Assembly (NCBI GenBank): GCA_041664345.1
Contig: JBAYKX010000007.1
Coordinates: 1-64,000 of the forward strand
Source: GWE2-40-63 sp041664345
GTDB taxonomy: Bacteria > Bacteroidota > Bacteroidia > Bacteroidales > SZUA-534
DNA: 64,000 bases
Reading direction: 5' to 3'
In this document: in pieces, positions 25,909 to 33,623 of the stretch
How the letters are laid out: every line of letters starts with the position of its first letter
Numbering within the stretch: position 1 is the first letter of the stretch
Notes under the pieces: generated by a model
Told to the model about the DNA's origin: nothing
Seen by the model: the letters and a program-made list of their open reading frames with translations, nothing else
Databases searched by the model: none
Program-made: the position numbers and the translations under genes

Positions 25909-26667
25909 GTGTTCCGTCCCAGAGTTATACCGGTATTGTTGCTTAAAAACCTTGCTTTGGTGAAATCAATTGGGTTTAAAAAACACCGCTATATTGGCGA
26001 CCCCATAAACTCGGTTCGTATTTTCAACGATTTAAAAGCCGATGAATTGGTTTTTCTCGATATTGAGGCTACCAAAGAAAAGCGGTTGATATCGCTCGAT
26101 TTTGTTAAAAATGTAGGTGAAGAAGCCAACATGCCATTTGCCGTGGGCGGTGGAATCCGATCGTTGGAAGATATCCGTAAAATTATTGGCTCGGGGGCCG
26201 AAAAAGTCATCATCAACAGTTATGCCGCAGAAAATCCCAATTTTGTGCGACAGGCTTCCGAAACCTTTGGCTCCTCAACCATTGTGGTTTGCATCGACGT
26301 GAAAAAAAAGAGGTTTGGTAAAACGAAAACATGGATTCATGGTGGAAATAAAGACACAGGTTTTTCTCCCATTGATTTTGCCCAGTTGATGCAGGAAAAA
26401 GGTGCCGGTGAATTAATCATCCAGTCCATTGAAAAAGATGGCACCATGCAGGGATACGATTTGGATTTAATCCGCTCCATTTCCGAAAAGGTTACCATTC
26501 CGGTGGTGGCTTTGGGAGGAGCCGGCAGCTTGAACCACCTGAAACAGGCATATAAGGATGGTTTGGCAACAGGATTAGCGGCAGGAAGTATGTTTGTATA
26601 TCATGGCCCAAAAAAAGGGGTTCTAATTAATTACCCCGCTAAAAAAGAAATGGTTTTTAATGACTGA
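25909..26667 (+). CDS. hisF: HisF2-like subunit (WbpZ type) of the surface-sugar amidotransferase
   Basis: 252 residues from GTG 25909. The TIM barrel shows RVIPVLLLKNLALVKS at the start, DELVFLDIEA, FAVGGGIRSLEDI, VVCIDVKKK and VVALGGAGSLNHL phosphate sites. The position of the HisF catalytic Asp11 (usual CLDVK) is a Leu here, as in HisF2/WbpZ proteins of O-antigen loci, while the second Asp in CIDVKK is kept. So it is probably not the histidine enzyme but the ammonia-channelling partner in nucleotide-sugar amidation. The amidotransferase (WbpG) is not seen nearby. Confidence 0.8.
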   Translation: MFRPRVIPVLLLKNLALVKSIGFKKHRYIGDPINSVRIFNDLKADELVFLDIEATKEKRLISLDFVKNVGEEANMPFAVGGGIRSLEDIRKIIGSGAEKVIINSYAAENPNFVRQASETFGSSTIVVCIDVKKKRFGKTKTWIHGGNKDTGFSPIDFAQLMQEKGAGELIIQSIEKDGTMQGYDLDLIRSISEKVTIPVVALGGAGSLNHLKQAYKDGLATGLAAGSMFVYHGPKKGVLINYPAKKEMVFND

Positions 26668-27265
26668 TTTTAACTCAGCCCCGCAAACAGGAATAATAGT
26701 CAACTCTCTTGTAATATCCAGATGGCTCTATTTTCCATTGTCAAATAACAATCAAATAAAGAAACAAACCCGTTATGTAACAAGCATTTATTTTAGGACC
26801 CGAGTCTTTTGGAATAACTTTTAATACCCATTGCTTTTGAATTACTCAGCAACACAGATTATTATCAATTAGAAATAACATTCTGAAACAAAAATATAAC
26901 TCGAATAAGAGCTTAATCTGCTTCAAAAACATTTTGTTAAATTAATTGGTTTTATTAAATTTACTAAACCAACCGTTATAAGAAAGGTTTAAGCAAAAAA
27001 GAATTAATGCATTTTGAAATTGTTAGGAAGGGTAAACTTATTTTAAGAAAAAACACATTAACAATGATATATTTCCTCTAATGCTTTCAGAAGCATTAAA
27101 TTTTATGCCAAAGGGTATCAACGAAGACAATAAGTTAACCCACCAGCCCATAAAAACAATCAATGTGGCAATTCCTGATTTTCAGGATTCCAATATTCAT
27201 GGAAATTTTCAGGACACTCCTGAAGATATCCAATATTTAAAAATCATAATAACCCGCTTAAATGA
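26668..27265. other. 598-bp stretch without a convincing gene
   Basis: A 90-codon frame at 27081-27350 (MLSEALNFMPKGINEDN start) is not recognised, and its end overlaps the kinase remnant in another frame. No promoter, repeat or RNA signal stands out in the first 400 bases. Confidence 0.4.
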
Positions 27266-27577
27266 ACACTATTCTTACTCAGTACCCACCGGAATGGAAC
27301 TATTGAGATTATTAGCTATACCAAAACTTATCAAGACAAACCGTTCTTAATTTTTGCAATTAAGGATAATGGAACTGGAATTCCCAAAGACAAAATGAAT
27401 AAAATATTTAAAATAGAGGAAAACTTTACAACTCCGGGGACTGAAAAAGAAAAAGGAACGGGTTTGGGATTGATTCTATGCAAAGAATTTGTTGAAATAA
27501 ATGGTGACAAAATATGGTGCGAAAGTACGGAGGGTGTGGGAAGCACGTTTTATTTTTCATTGCCAGCGGCTCCGTAA
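27266..27577 (+). pseudogene. Histidine kinase remnant (HATPase_c end only)
   Basis: The frame that is open from 27266 encodes HRNGTIEIISYTKTY, AIKDNGTGIPKDKM (G1 box), F-box residues and KGTGLGLILCKEFVEINGD (G2 box), then WCESTEGVGSTFYFSLP, the normal end of a sensor kinase. The DHp and sensor domains and the N box are absent, and an upstream stop closes the frame. It is the left-over 3' end of a kinase gene. Confidence 0.75.
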
Positions 27578-27735
27578 AATACGTTCATTTTAGTTTTTTC
27601 CAAAAAAAATCACCAAATTAATCGGTTCAAATGCTGGGTGCCCCGAACTGGGTTTCAACCTTTCAATATTTTATTATCTTTACGGGTTAGTTACTGACAT
27701 ATTTATTGCAATAATAAATACTAATACCGTATAGA

Positions 27736-28887
27736 ATGCACAACGATTTATCAAGGGGTTGCCCTGTTAAAAATATTGATCCGGAATTTACTTCAAACCT
27801 GAAAATTGCCTACGCAGGCAAACTAAATATTTTTGACTGGTTACGCGATATTCCAAAAGGAATTCAAAAAGAGGAACTTTATGAAGTACGATTTAAGAAT
27901 ACCCGAAAAGGATATTTTTATAATCTGAACGGGTTGCGGTTAGATACCGGTGATATTGTGGCCGTTGAGGCCTCACCCGGACATGACATTGGAATTATCT
28001 CGTTAAAAGGACCTTTGGTTTTGCATCAATTGAAAAAACTTAGAATTCCGGTTACTGAAGAATTTAAAACCATATACCGGAAAGCCAAACCCAACGATAT
28101 TGAAAAGTGGAAAGAATCCATTGAATTGGAAACAGAGACTATGGTTGCCTCACGGCAAGTTAGCCTCGACCTAAAACTTGATATGAAAATTGGGGATGTG
28201 GAATATCAGGGAGATAAAACCAAAGCCATTTTTTATTACATAGCCGACGAGCGGGTTGACTTCCGTCAATTGATTAAAGTGCTGGCTGAAAAATTCAAAA
28301 TTAGGGTCGAGATGCGACAAATTGGAGCCCGTCAGGAGGCCGGAAGAATTGGTGGTATTGGTTCATGCGGCCGCGAATTGTGTTGCGCCACCTGGATTAA
28401 TAGCTTTGTTTCGGTTACTACCAATGCAGCCCGGTATCAGGAGTTATCGCTGAATCCTCAAAAACTAGCCGGGCAATGCAGTAAACTCAAATGCTGCCTC
28501 AACTACGAAGTTGATTCCTATATGGACGAAAGGAAAAATTTTCCATCCTCCGATATTCATTTAGACACTCATTTAGGAAAAGCCATTCATATTAAAACGG
28601 ATGTCTATCGGCATATTATGTGGTATGTGTTAGAGGGTGGACCCGGTTCGGGAATTATTCCACTTGCTACCGAAAAAGTTAAGGATATAATTGAGCAGAA
28701 TAAAAAGGGTCAACGGGCCGATGTTACTCCTGTAAAAATTGAGGTTCCGGTTACCCCTGAAAACCTTGAGTTTACCAATGTAGTTGGTCAGGAAAGTCTA
28801 ACCCGGTTCGACAGCCCTCACGATAGAAAAAAGAAATCGAATAATAAACACCGAAAATTCAGGAGTAACAATGAAAATCAGAAGTAA
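27736..28887 (+). CDS. ricT: PSP1 domain regulatory iron-sulfur protein (RicT-like)
   Basis: 383 residues. The PSP1 domain covers about residues 90-200 (GDIVAVEASPGHDIGI near 75). A cysteine cluster GRELCCATW followed by QCSKLKCCLNYE is the known iron-sulfur site of RicT-like proteins. In Bacillus RicT supports RNA processing and natural competence complexes; the Bacteroidota role is not established. The gene directly precedes gldH, a common order in this phylum. The tail (DRKKKSNNKHRKF) is basic. Confidence 0.85.
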   Translation: MHNDLSRGCPVKNIDPEFTSNLKIAYAGKLNIFDWLRDIPKGIQKEELYEVRFKNTRKGYFYNLNGLRLDTGDIVAVEASPGHDIGIISLKGPLVLHQLKKLRIPVTEEFKTIYRKAKPNDIEKWKESIELETETMVASRQVSLDLKLDMKIGDVEYQGDKTKAIFYYIADERVDFRQLIKVLAEKFKIRVEMRQIGARQEAGRIGGIGSCGRELCCATWINSFVSVTTNAARYQELSLNPQKLAGQCSKLKCCLNYEVDSYMDERKNFPSSDIHLDTHLGKAIHIKTDVYRHIMWYVLEGGPGSGIIPLATEKVKDIIEQNKKGQRADVTPVKIEVPVTPENLEFTNVVGQESLTRFDSPHDRKKKSNNKHRKFRSNNENQK

Positions 28888-28901
28888 CAATGAAAATCAG
28901 A
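28864..28901 (+). repeat. 19-bp tandem duplication over the ricT/gldH junction
   Basis: AGTAACAATGAAAATCAGA occurs at 28864-28882 and again at 28883-28901 without a change. The second copy holds the gldH ATG; the first copy holds an out-of-frame ATG. It encodes the last residues of RicT. Confidence 0.9.
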
Positions 28902-29360
28902 AGTAAGTGGTTTTTTATTTTGGGATTTCTCGCAATCGTAAGCTGTGACCCAAACCGATTCTATGAAAATAATGTTGATTTTGCTAACGAATCCTGGTCA
29001 AAAGATAGTGTGGCTATTTTTGAGGTAGAAATTACTGATACTCTCACGGTATATAATATTTATTTGAATAACCGCATCAATGGGCAATATGAATACAGCA
29101 ACCTTTATTTGTTTATAACCACACAGCTTCCAAATGAACAATTAATGCGCGACACCTTGGAGTGCATTCTGGCCGACCCAACAGGTCGTTGGTTGGGTAA
29201 AGGTTTTGGCTCTGTATGGTCAAACAGAATACCCTATCGCCGAAACATCCGCTTTCCTTTAACTGGCAAATACACATTCTATGTTGAGCAAGCCATGCGC
29301 GAAGAAGAACTCAAGCATATTCTGAATGCTGGAATTAGAATTGAAAAATCAACAAAATAG
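28890..29360 (+). CDS. gldH: Gliding motility lipoprotein GldH
   Basis: 156 residues. The N-terminus is a lipoprotein signal with lipobox-like AIVSC at residue about 19 (CDPNRFYENN follows). VYNIYLNNRINGQYEYSNLYLFI, DTLECILADPTGRWLGKGFG and FYVEQAMR are characteristic GldH stretches. GldH is an outer-membrane lipoprotein required for gliding in Flavobacterium and is also found in non-gliding Bacteroidota. It follows ricT with a 2-base gap. Confidence 0.9.
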   Translation: MKIRSKWFFILGFLAIVSCDPNRFYENNVDFANESWSKDSVAIFEVEITDTLTVYNIYLNNRINGQYEYSNLYLFITTQLPNEQLMRDTLECILADPTGRWLGKGFGSVWSNRIPYRRNIRFPLTGKYTFYVEQAMREEELKHILNAGIRIEKSTK

Positions 29361-29369
29361 CACCAAGCC

Positions 29370-30080
29370 GTGGGAAAAGGGAAACTGAAAAAATTTCAGG
29401 AAATCACAACGTTTCCGCATGTAATTGAGCCCGAGATTAAAGATCATGTGACCATTGAACATGTGTTGAAAGGAAACTGGAACCGTAATTTTTTTAAAAA
29501 CAGCAATCCCATAGTGCTGGAGTTGGGCTGTGGAAAAGGTGAATACACCGTGGGATTAGCCCGTGAATTTAAAAACAAAAATTTTATTGGAGTAGATATT
29601 AAAGGGGCCCGCATCTGGAAAGGGGCAAAAGCCAGTTTGGAGGAAAAACTTGCCAACGTAGCCTTTTTAAGAACCCGCATTGAGGTTATTGAAGCTTTTT
29701 TTGCTCCAAACGAAATCAGCGAAATTTGGATAACTTTTCCTGACCCACAGATGAAAAGCGGAAGGGCAAAAAAAAGGCTCACTTCGGCTGGATTCCTAAC
29801 CCGGTATCAACATTTTTTAGTAAATGATGGTTTGATACATTTAAAAACTGACAGCAAATTCTTATACGAATATACCCTTGAAGTTATTCGGCACAATCAA
29901 CTGGAATTAATCAAACACACTTCAAATCTTTATAAGGAACATTGGACAGATTCCATTTTATCGATTCAAACCCATTACGAGAAACTACATATCGATGACG
30001 GCGATTCCATTAATTACAGTTGCTTTAAGCTTAATAATCAACAGATTTTAAAAGAAACTACATTCAAAAATGGTGAATGA
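29370..30080 (+). CDS. trmB: tRNA (guanine-N7-)-methyltransferase
   Basis: 236 residues from GTG 29370. IVLELGCGKGEYTVGLA is motif I, NFIGVDIKGARIWKG the acidic strand and EIWITFPDPQMKSGRAKKRL the TrmB signature (PDP..K..). It methylates G46 in tRNA. The gene overlaps the next one by 11 bases. Confidence 0.94.
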   Translation: MGKGKLKKFQEITTFPHVIEPEIKDHVTIEHVLKGNWNRNFFKNSNPIVLELGCGKGEYTVGLAREFKNKNFIGVDIKGARIWKGAKASLEEKLANVAFLRTRIEVIEAFFAPNEISEIWITFPDPQMKSGRAKKRLTSAGFLTRYQHFLVNDGLIHLKTDSKFLYEYTLEVIRHNQLELIKHTSNLYKEHWTDSILSIQTHYEKLHIDDGDSINYSCFKLNNQQILKETTFKNGE

Positions 30081-30414
30081 ACTATCATTTTTTGAGAACG
30101 TATATCAGGTTGCCCGATTGATTCCTTCAGGCAGGGTTACCAGCTATGGCGCCATAGCCAAATGTATTGGATCACCGCAAGCCGCACGAATGGTAGGATA
30201 TGCCATGAATGGATCTCATACCCAAAAAGAATTTGTCCCCGCACATCGGGTGGTTAACCGAAACGGAATGCTCACCGGAAAACATCATTTTGGTGGCTCC
30301 GAAACCATGTGCGAATTACTTGAAAGCGAGGGTGCTATTGTAGAAAATAACCAGATAAAAAATTTTAAAGAACTGTTTTGGGACCCGGGCAAGGAGCTGA
30401 TGGAAGGGTATTAG
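30070..30414 (+). CDS. Alkyltransferase-like (ATL) protein, MGMT fold without the active Cys
   Basis: 114 residues. IPSGRVTSYGAIAKCIGSPQAARMVG is the helix-turn-helix of the MGMT DNA-binding fold. The site PCHRV of real methyltransferases reads PAHRVV here, so the methyl-accepting Cys is Ala. ATL proteins bind O6-alkylguanine lesions and pass them to nucleotide excision repair. The start lies inside trmB. Confidence 0.88.
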   Translation: MVNELSFFENVYQVARLIPSGRVTSYGAIAKCIGSPQAARMVGYAMNGSHTQKEFVPAHRVVNRNGMLTGKHHFGGSETMCELLESEGAIVENNQIKNFKELFWDPGKELMEGY

Positions 30415-30821
30415 AAGATAGAAGTCCGAAGCTAGAAAACGGAAATTAGAGATTAGAGTTTGGGAACAAGAAGTTAGAAGGCGGAAGTTAGAAGCTAGAA
30501 GCTGGGAATCCCGATAGCTATCGGGACCAAAGGAGCGAAAGAACATAGCCAAGGGCACCTGTCTCGCTTTAGCGGAGCGACCTTGGTTTAGTGGCAAAGC
30601 CACAAGCGGTGCATCCAATTAAGTTGCAATGAAATGGCAACCTAACATGCACCGCAAAATAGATAGAACAATTGGAAGAAGGAGGTCCGCAACAAGCAAC
30701 CAGTAGCTAGAAACCAGCTACCAGTAACCAGAAACCACTCACTTTTTAACACACTTTTAAAATATTATCCGTACCAATTCAGGTTTATTTATAAATTTGT
30801 TCCGGTATTAAACAAAACGCT
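30415..30821. repeat. Low-complexity spacer with palindromes
   Basis: The spacer is made of degenerate purine-rich repeats (variants of GAAGCTAGAA) and holds one perfect 18-bp palindrome TCCCGATAGCTATCGGGA at 30509-30526. Similar palindromic repeats are typical of Bacteroidota intergenic DNA. A TATAAATTTG-like -7 element near 30789 may serve pssA. No gene is seen. Confidence 0.6.
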
Positions 30822-31571
30822 ATGAGTATAAAAAAATATTTTGCCTTTGTGCCCAACACCATTACCTCTTTCAACGTGTTATCGGGTTGTTTATCGGTTG
30901 TTTTTGCTTTCGAGGGGTTTTTGGTTGCTGCCGGAATTATGATTTTGGTGGCTGCCGTTTTCGATTTTTTCGATGGCATGAGCGCCCGCCTGCTTGGTGC
31001 TTATTCCGAAATGGGGAAACAACTCGACTCCTTAGCCGATGTTATCAGTTTTGGATTAGCTCCTGCGGCTATTGCCCATGCTATTGTCCGTCAAACAATA
31101 TTGGGCAATTTGCCCCTTAGTGAGGCTGTATTTATTGATTGGGTTTTAATTCTTTCGCCGTTTATTATTACTGTTTTTTCCGCGCTGCGGTTGGCGAAAT
31201 TTAACATCGATACCCGACAAACAGAATCGTTTATTGGGCTGAACACTCCTTCCAACGCCATGGTTTGGGCTACATTACCTTTTGTGCTCAAAGCTTATCC
31301 CAATTCAAGCATAGCTCCAATAATTAACCAACCTTATTTTATCATAAGTCTTGCAGTAATATTGAGTTATTTGTTGGTTGCCGAAATACCCATGTTTTCA
31401 CTTAAGTTTAAAAATCTTAAAGTAAAAGACAATAAAATAAGGTTTATTTTTTTAGCAGGCAATTTGATACTAATAGCAGCTATACCCATGGCAGCCCTTG
31501 CTTTAATAATAATTTGGTACATGGTTTTATCAGTACTATCCAATGCAATTTCCAAGAAACATAAAGTATAG
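30822..31571 (+). CDS. pssA: CDP-diacylglycerol-serine O-phosphatidyltransferase
   Basis: 249 residues with several membrane helices. DFFDGMSARLLGAYSEMGKQLDSLADVISFG holds the CDP-alcohol phosphatidyltransferase signature D-G-x2-A-R-x8-G-x3-D-x3-D. It makes phosphatidylserine, the precursor of phosphatidylethanolamine, in the inner membrane. The length fits the family. A TAnnTTTG-like box is in the spacer before it. Confidence 0.92.
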   Translation: MSIKKYFAFVPNTITSFNVLSGCLSVVFAFEGFLVAAGIMILVAAVFDFFDGMSARLLGAYSEMGKQLDSLADVISFGLAPAAIAHAIVRQTILGNLPLSEAVFIDWVLILSPFIITVFSALRLAKFNIDTRQTESFIGLNTPSNAMVWATLPFVLKAYPNSSIAPIINQPYFIISLAVILSYLLVAEIPMFSLKFKNLKVKDNKIRFIFLAGNLILIAAIPMAALALIIIWYMVLSVLSNAISKKHKV

Positions 31572-31660
31572 ATAAACGTTATTTCTATCAATTTTACATT
31601 TAACTAAAAAAACTAGCGGTTAGTTAGTTTTTTAATGAATTTAATTTACCTATTCCAATT

Positions 31661-33301
31661 ATGATACGAATTGCTGCAGTACTATTTATTGTATTTCTGG
31701 TTATAACTAGCTTTGATGTTGCTGATGCCCGTGGAAATAAGCAAAAGGGAACTACCTTAGATTCCCTCAACATCCATTATCTAAACTGGTATAATTTGGA
31801 TCCGAAATCGGATAAAGTTCAGGGTGTCAGTGTCGATAAAGCATATCAGGAATTATTGGTAGGTAAAACGCCAAAAAAGAAAATTATTGTGGCTGTTATC
31901 GATGGCGGAGTAGATATAACTCATGAAGATTTGAAAGATAAAATATGGGTAAATACCGATGAAATTCCAAACAACCAGATGGATGATGACCACAATGGCT
32001 ATGTTGATGACATTAATGGTTGGAACTTTTTAGGCAATGCCTCAGGTGAAAATTTAGATATTGAAAACTTTGAATTTGTTAGGGTTATAAACAAATATAA
32101 GTCGCTTTACGACACTATTACTACTATTCAAAATCTTACAAAAGAGGATCGGGAAAATTACACCCAATATCAGCATTGTTTAAAAAGATATAATGATGAA
32201 ATTGAAGAGATTACTTCACAATTGGAGGAATTGAATGAGTTTCGGACCAAATTGGACTCTGCCTTAGTTTTATTAAGCCCCTACACTAAAAACAAGGAAC
32301 CAAAGCTGGATGAAATTGAAAAAGTGGAACCAAAAAACAAACAAGAGGCCGATGCTAAAAAATTATTAAAATATATACTTAAAAGAGGTTTTACTTACAA
32401 AATGCTCGATTATGAAACCATCGAGCTGAATAAGGAACTCAATACTTCATTAAATATAGAACTCAATGGCAGAATCATTGTGGGCGATGATTGCTATAAT
32501 CCAAATGAAAAAAACTATGGCAATAACGATGTAACCGGGCCAAGTGCTGAGCATGGCAGCTTTGTATCAGGTATTATTGCAGCCAACCGCAACAATAACA
32601 AAGGCATCAACGGTATTGCCGATAATGTGGAAATAATGGTTTTAAGGGCGGTGCCTGATAGCGATGAATACGATAAAGATGTAGTCCTTTCCATACGATA
32701 TGCTGTTGATAATGGGGCAAACATTATAAATATGAGCTTTGGCAAAGAATTTTCACCCTTGAAAAATCTGGTTGATGATGCCATTTTATACGCTGAGTCC
32801 CACGGGGTACTTTTGATTCATGCTTCCGGAAATGAGGCAGCTAATTGCGATACGGTGGAAAGCTATCCAACCAAACGATTGAACGATAATTCCCTTGTCA
32901 AGAATTGGATTACTGTGGGAGCCAATGCCAAAATTGGCAATAAAACACTCCCGGGTGTTTTTTCAAATTATGGACAGAAAACCGTTGATGTTTTTGCTCC
33001 GGGAGTGGATATAATCTCCCTTTTCCCCGGAAGTAAATACGATTTGGAAAGTGGAACCAGTTTCTCCAGCCCTGTAACATCAGGTGTTGCGGCTTTGGTT
33101 TGGTCGTATTATCCGGAATTAACCGCCGTGGAGTTAAAGGATATTTTGCTTGCTTCGGCTTTAAAGAATTCCAAAAAAGTTTATCGCCCCAATATTACCA
33201 CCTATAAAAAGACAAAGGTGAGGTTTGCTACCTTATCGGTAACCGGAGGCATTATAAATGCTTATGAGGCACTGAAGTTGGCAGAAAGTAGGACGAAATA
33301 A
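31661..33301 (+). CDS. Exported subtilisin-like serine protease (S8)
   Basis: 546 residues with a signal peptide (1-23, ending VADA). The triad is Asp81 in VAVIDGGVD, His298 in EHGSFVSGI and Ser467 in GTSFSSPV. The His motif has S in place of the usual T (HGTHVAG). About 217 residues lie between Asp and His, with a charged helical insertion (about residues 140-260), much longer than in small subtilases. The oxyanion Asn is in ASGNEAAN. It probably acts outside the inner membrane. It ends in a strong terminator shared with tRNA-Phe. Confidence 0.9.
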   Translation: MIRIAAVLFIVFLVITSFDVADARGNKQKGTTLDSLNIHYLNWYNLDPKSDKVQGVSVDKAYQELLVGKTPKKKIIVAVIDGGVDITHEDLKDKIWVNTDEIPNNQMDDDHNGYVDDINGWNFLGNASGENLDIENFEFVRVINKYKSLYDTITTIQNLTKEDRENYTQYQHCLKRYNDEIEEITSQLEELNEFRTKLDSALVLLSPYTKNKEPKLDEIEKVEPKNKQEADAKKLLKYILKRGFTYKMLDYETIELNKELNTSLNIELNGRIIVGDDCYNPNEKNYGNNDVTGPSAEHGSFVSGIIAANRNNNKGINGIADNVEIMVLRAVPDSDEYDKDVVLSIRYAVDNGANIINMSFGKEFSPLKNLVDDAILYAESHGVLLIHASGNEAANCDTVESYPTKRLNDNSLVKNWITVGANAKIGNKTLPGVFSNYGQKTVDVFAPGVDIISLFPGSKYDLESGTSFSSPVTSGVAALVWSYYPELTAVELKDILLASALKNSKKVYRPNITTYKKTKVRFATLSVTGGIINAYEALKLAESRTK

Positions 33302-33306
33302 AATCG

Positions 33307-33338
33307 AAAAAGCCCGGTTTAAAACCAGGCTTTTTTTT
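33307..33338. terminator. Bidirectional rho-independent terminator
   Basis: A GC-rich stem (AGCCCGGTTT with AAACCAGGCT, one mismatch) is flanked by A5 on the left and T8 on the right, so it can stop both the protease (rightward) and tRNA-Phe (leftward). Confidence 0.85.
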
Positions 33339-33342
33339 GAGG

Positions 33343-33415
33343 TGGTGCCACTCGGAATCGAACCAAGGACACATGGATTTTCAGTCCATTGCTCTACCGA
33401 CTGAGCTATGGCACC
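33343..33415 (-). tRNA. tRNA-Phe (GAA)
   Basis: The minus strand reads GGTGCCATAGCTCAG at the 5' end, has the anticodon arm GGACTGAAAATCC (loop with GAA), a GGTTCGATTCC T arm and TGGCACC closing the acceptor stem, discriminator A. CCA is not encoded in full. All four stems pair. It is 73 bases. Confidence 0.97.
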
Positions 33416-33623
33416 CCGGTTGCTAAAGAGCGATGCAAAAGTAGTTAAAAAACTTTTTTATCCAAATGTTTTAACAAAAAAGTGAGCCTTTTTTGGATGG
33501 ATTCAATTATTCCGGTAGGTTTAGGGCAATCCACTGAATCTATTTGGGCTAATAATTGAAAAAACCCCAAATTATTTACTAATTCAGGGTTCTATGAAGT
33601 GTTTCAACTGTGATTTTTATTTA

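Noticed and set aside
25909..26667. Histidine biosynthesis HisF
   Set aside because: No other his genes are near, the Asp11 position is Leu, and the context is a sugar locus.
30415..30821. Small protein genes in the spacer before pssA
   Set aside because: The open frames are low-complexity repeat readings with no start signals.
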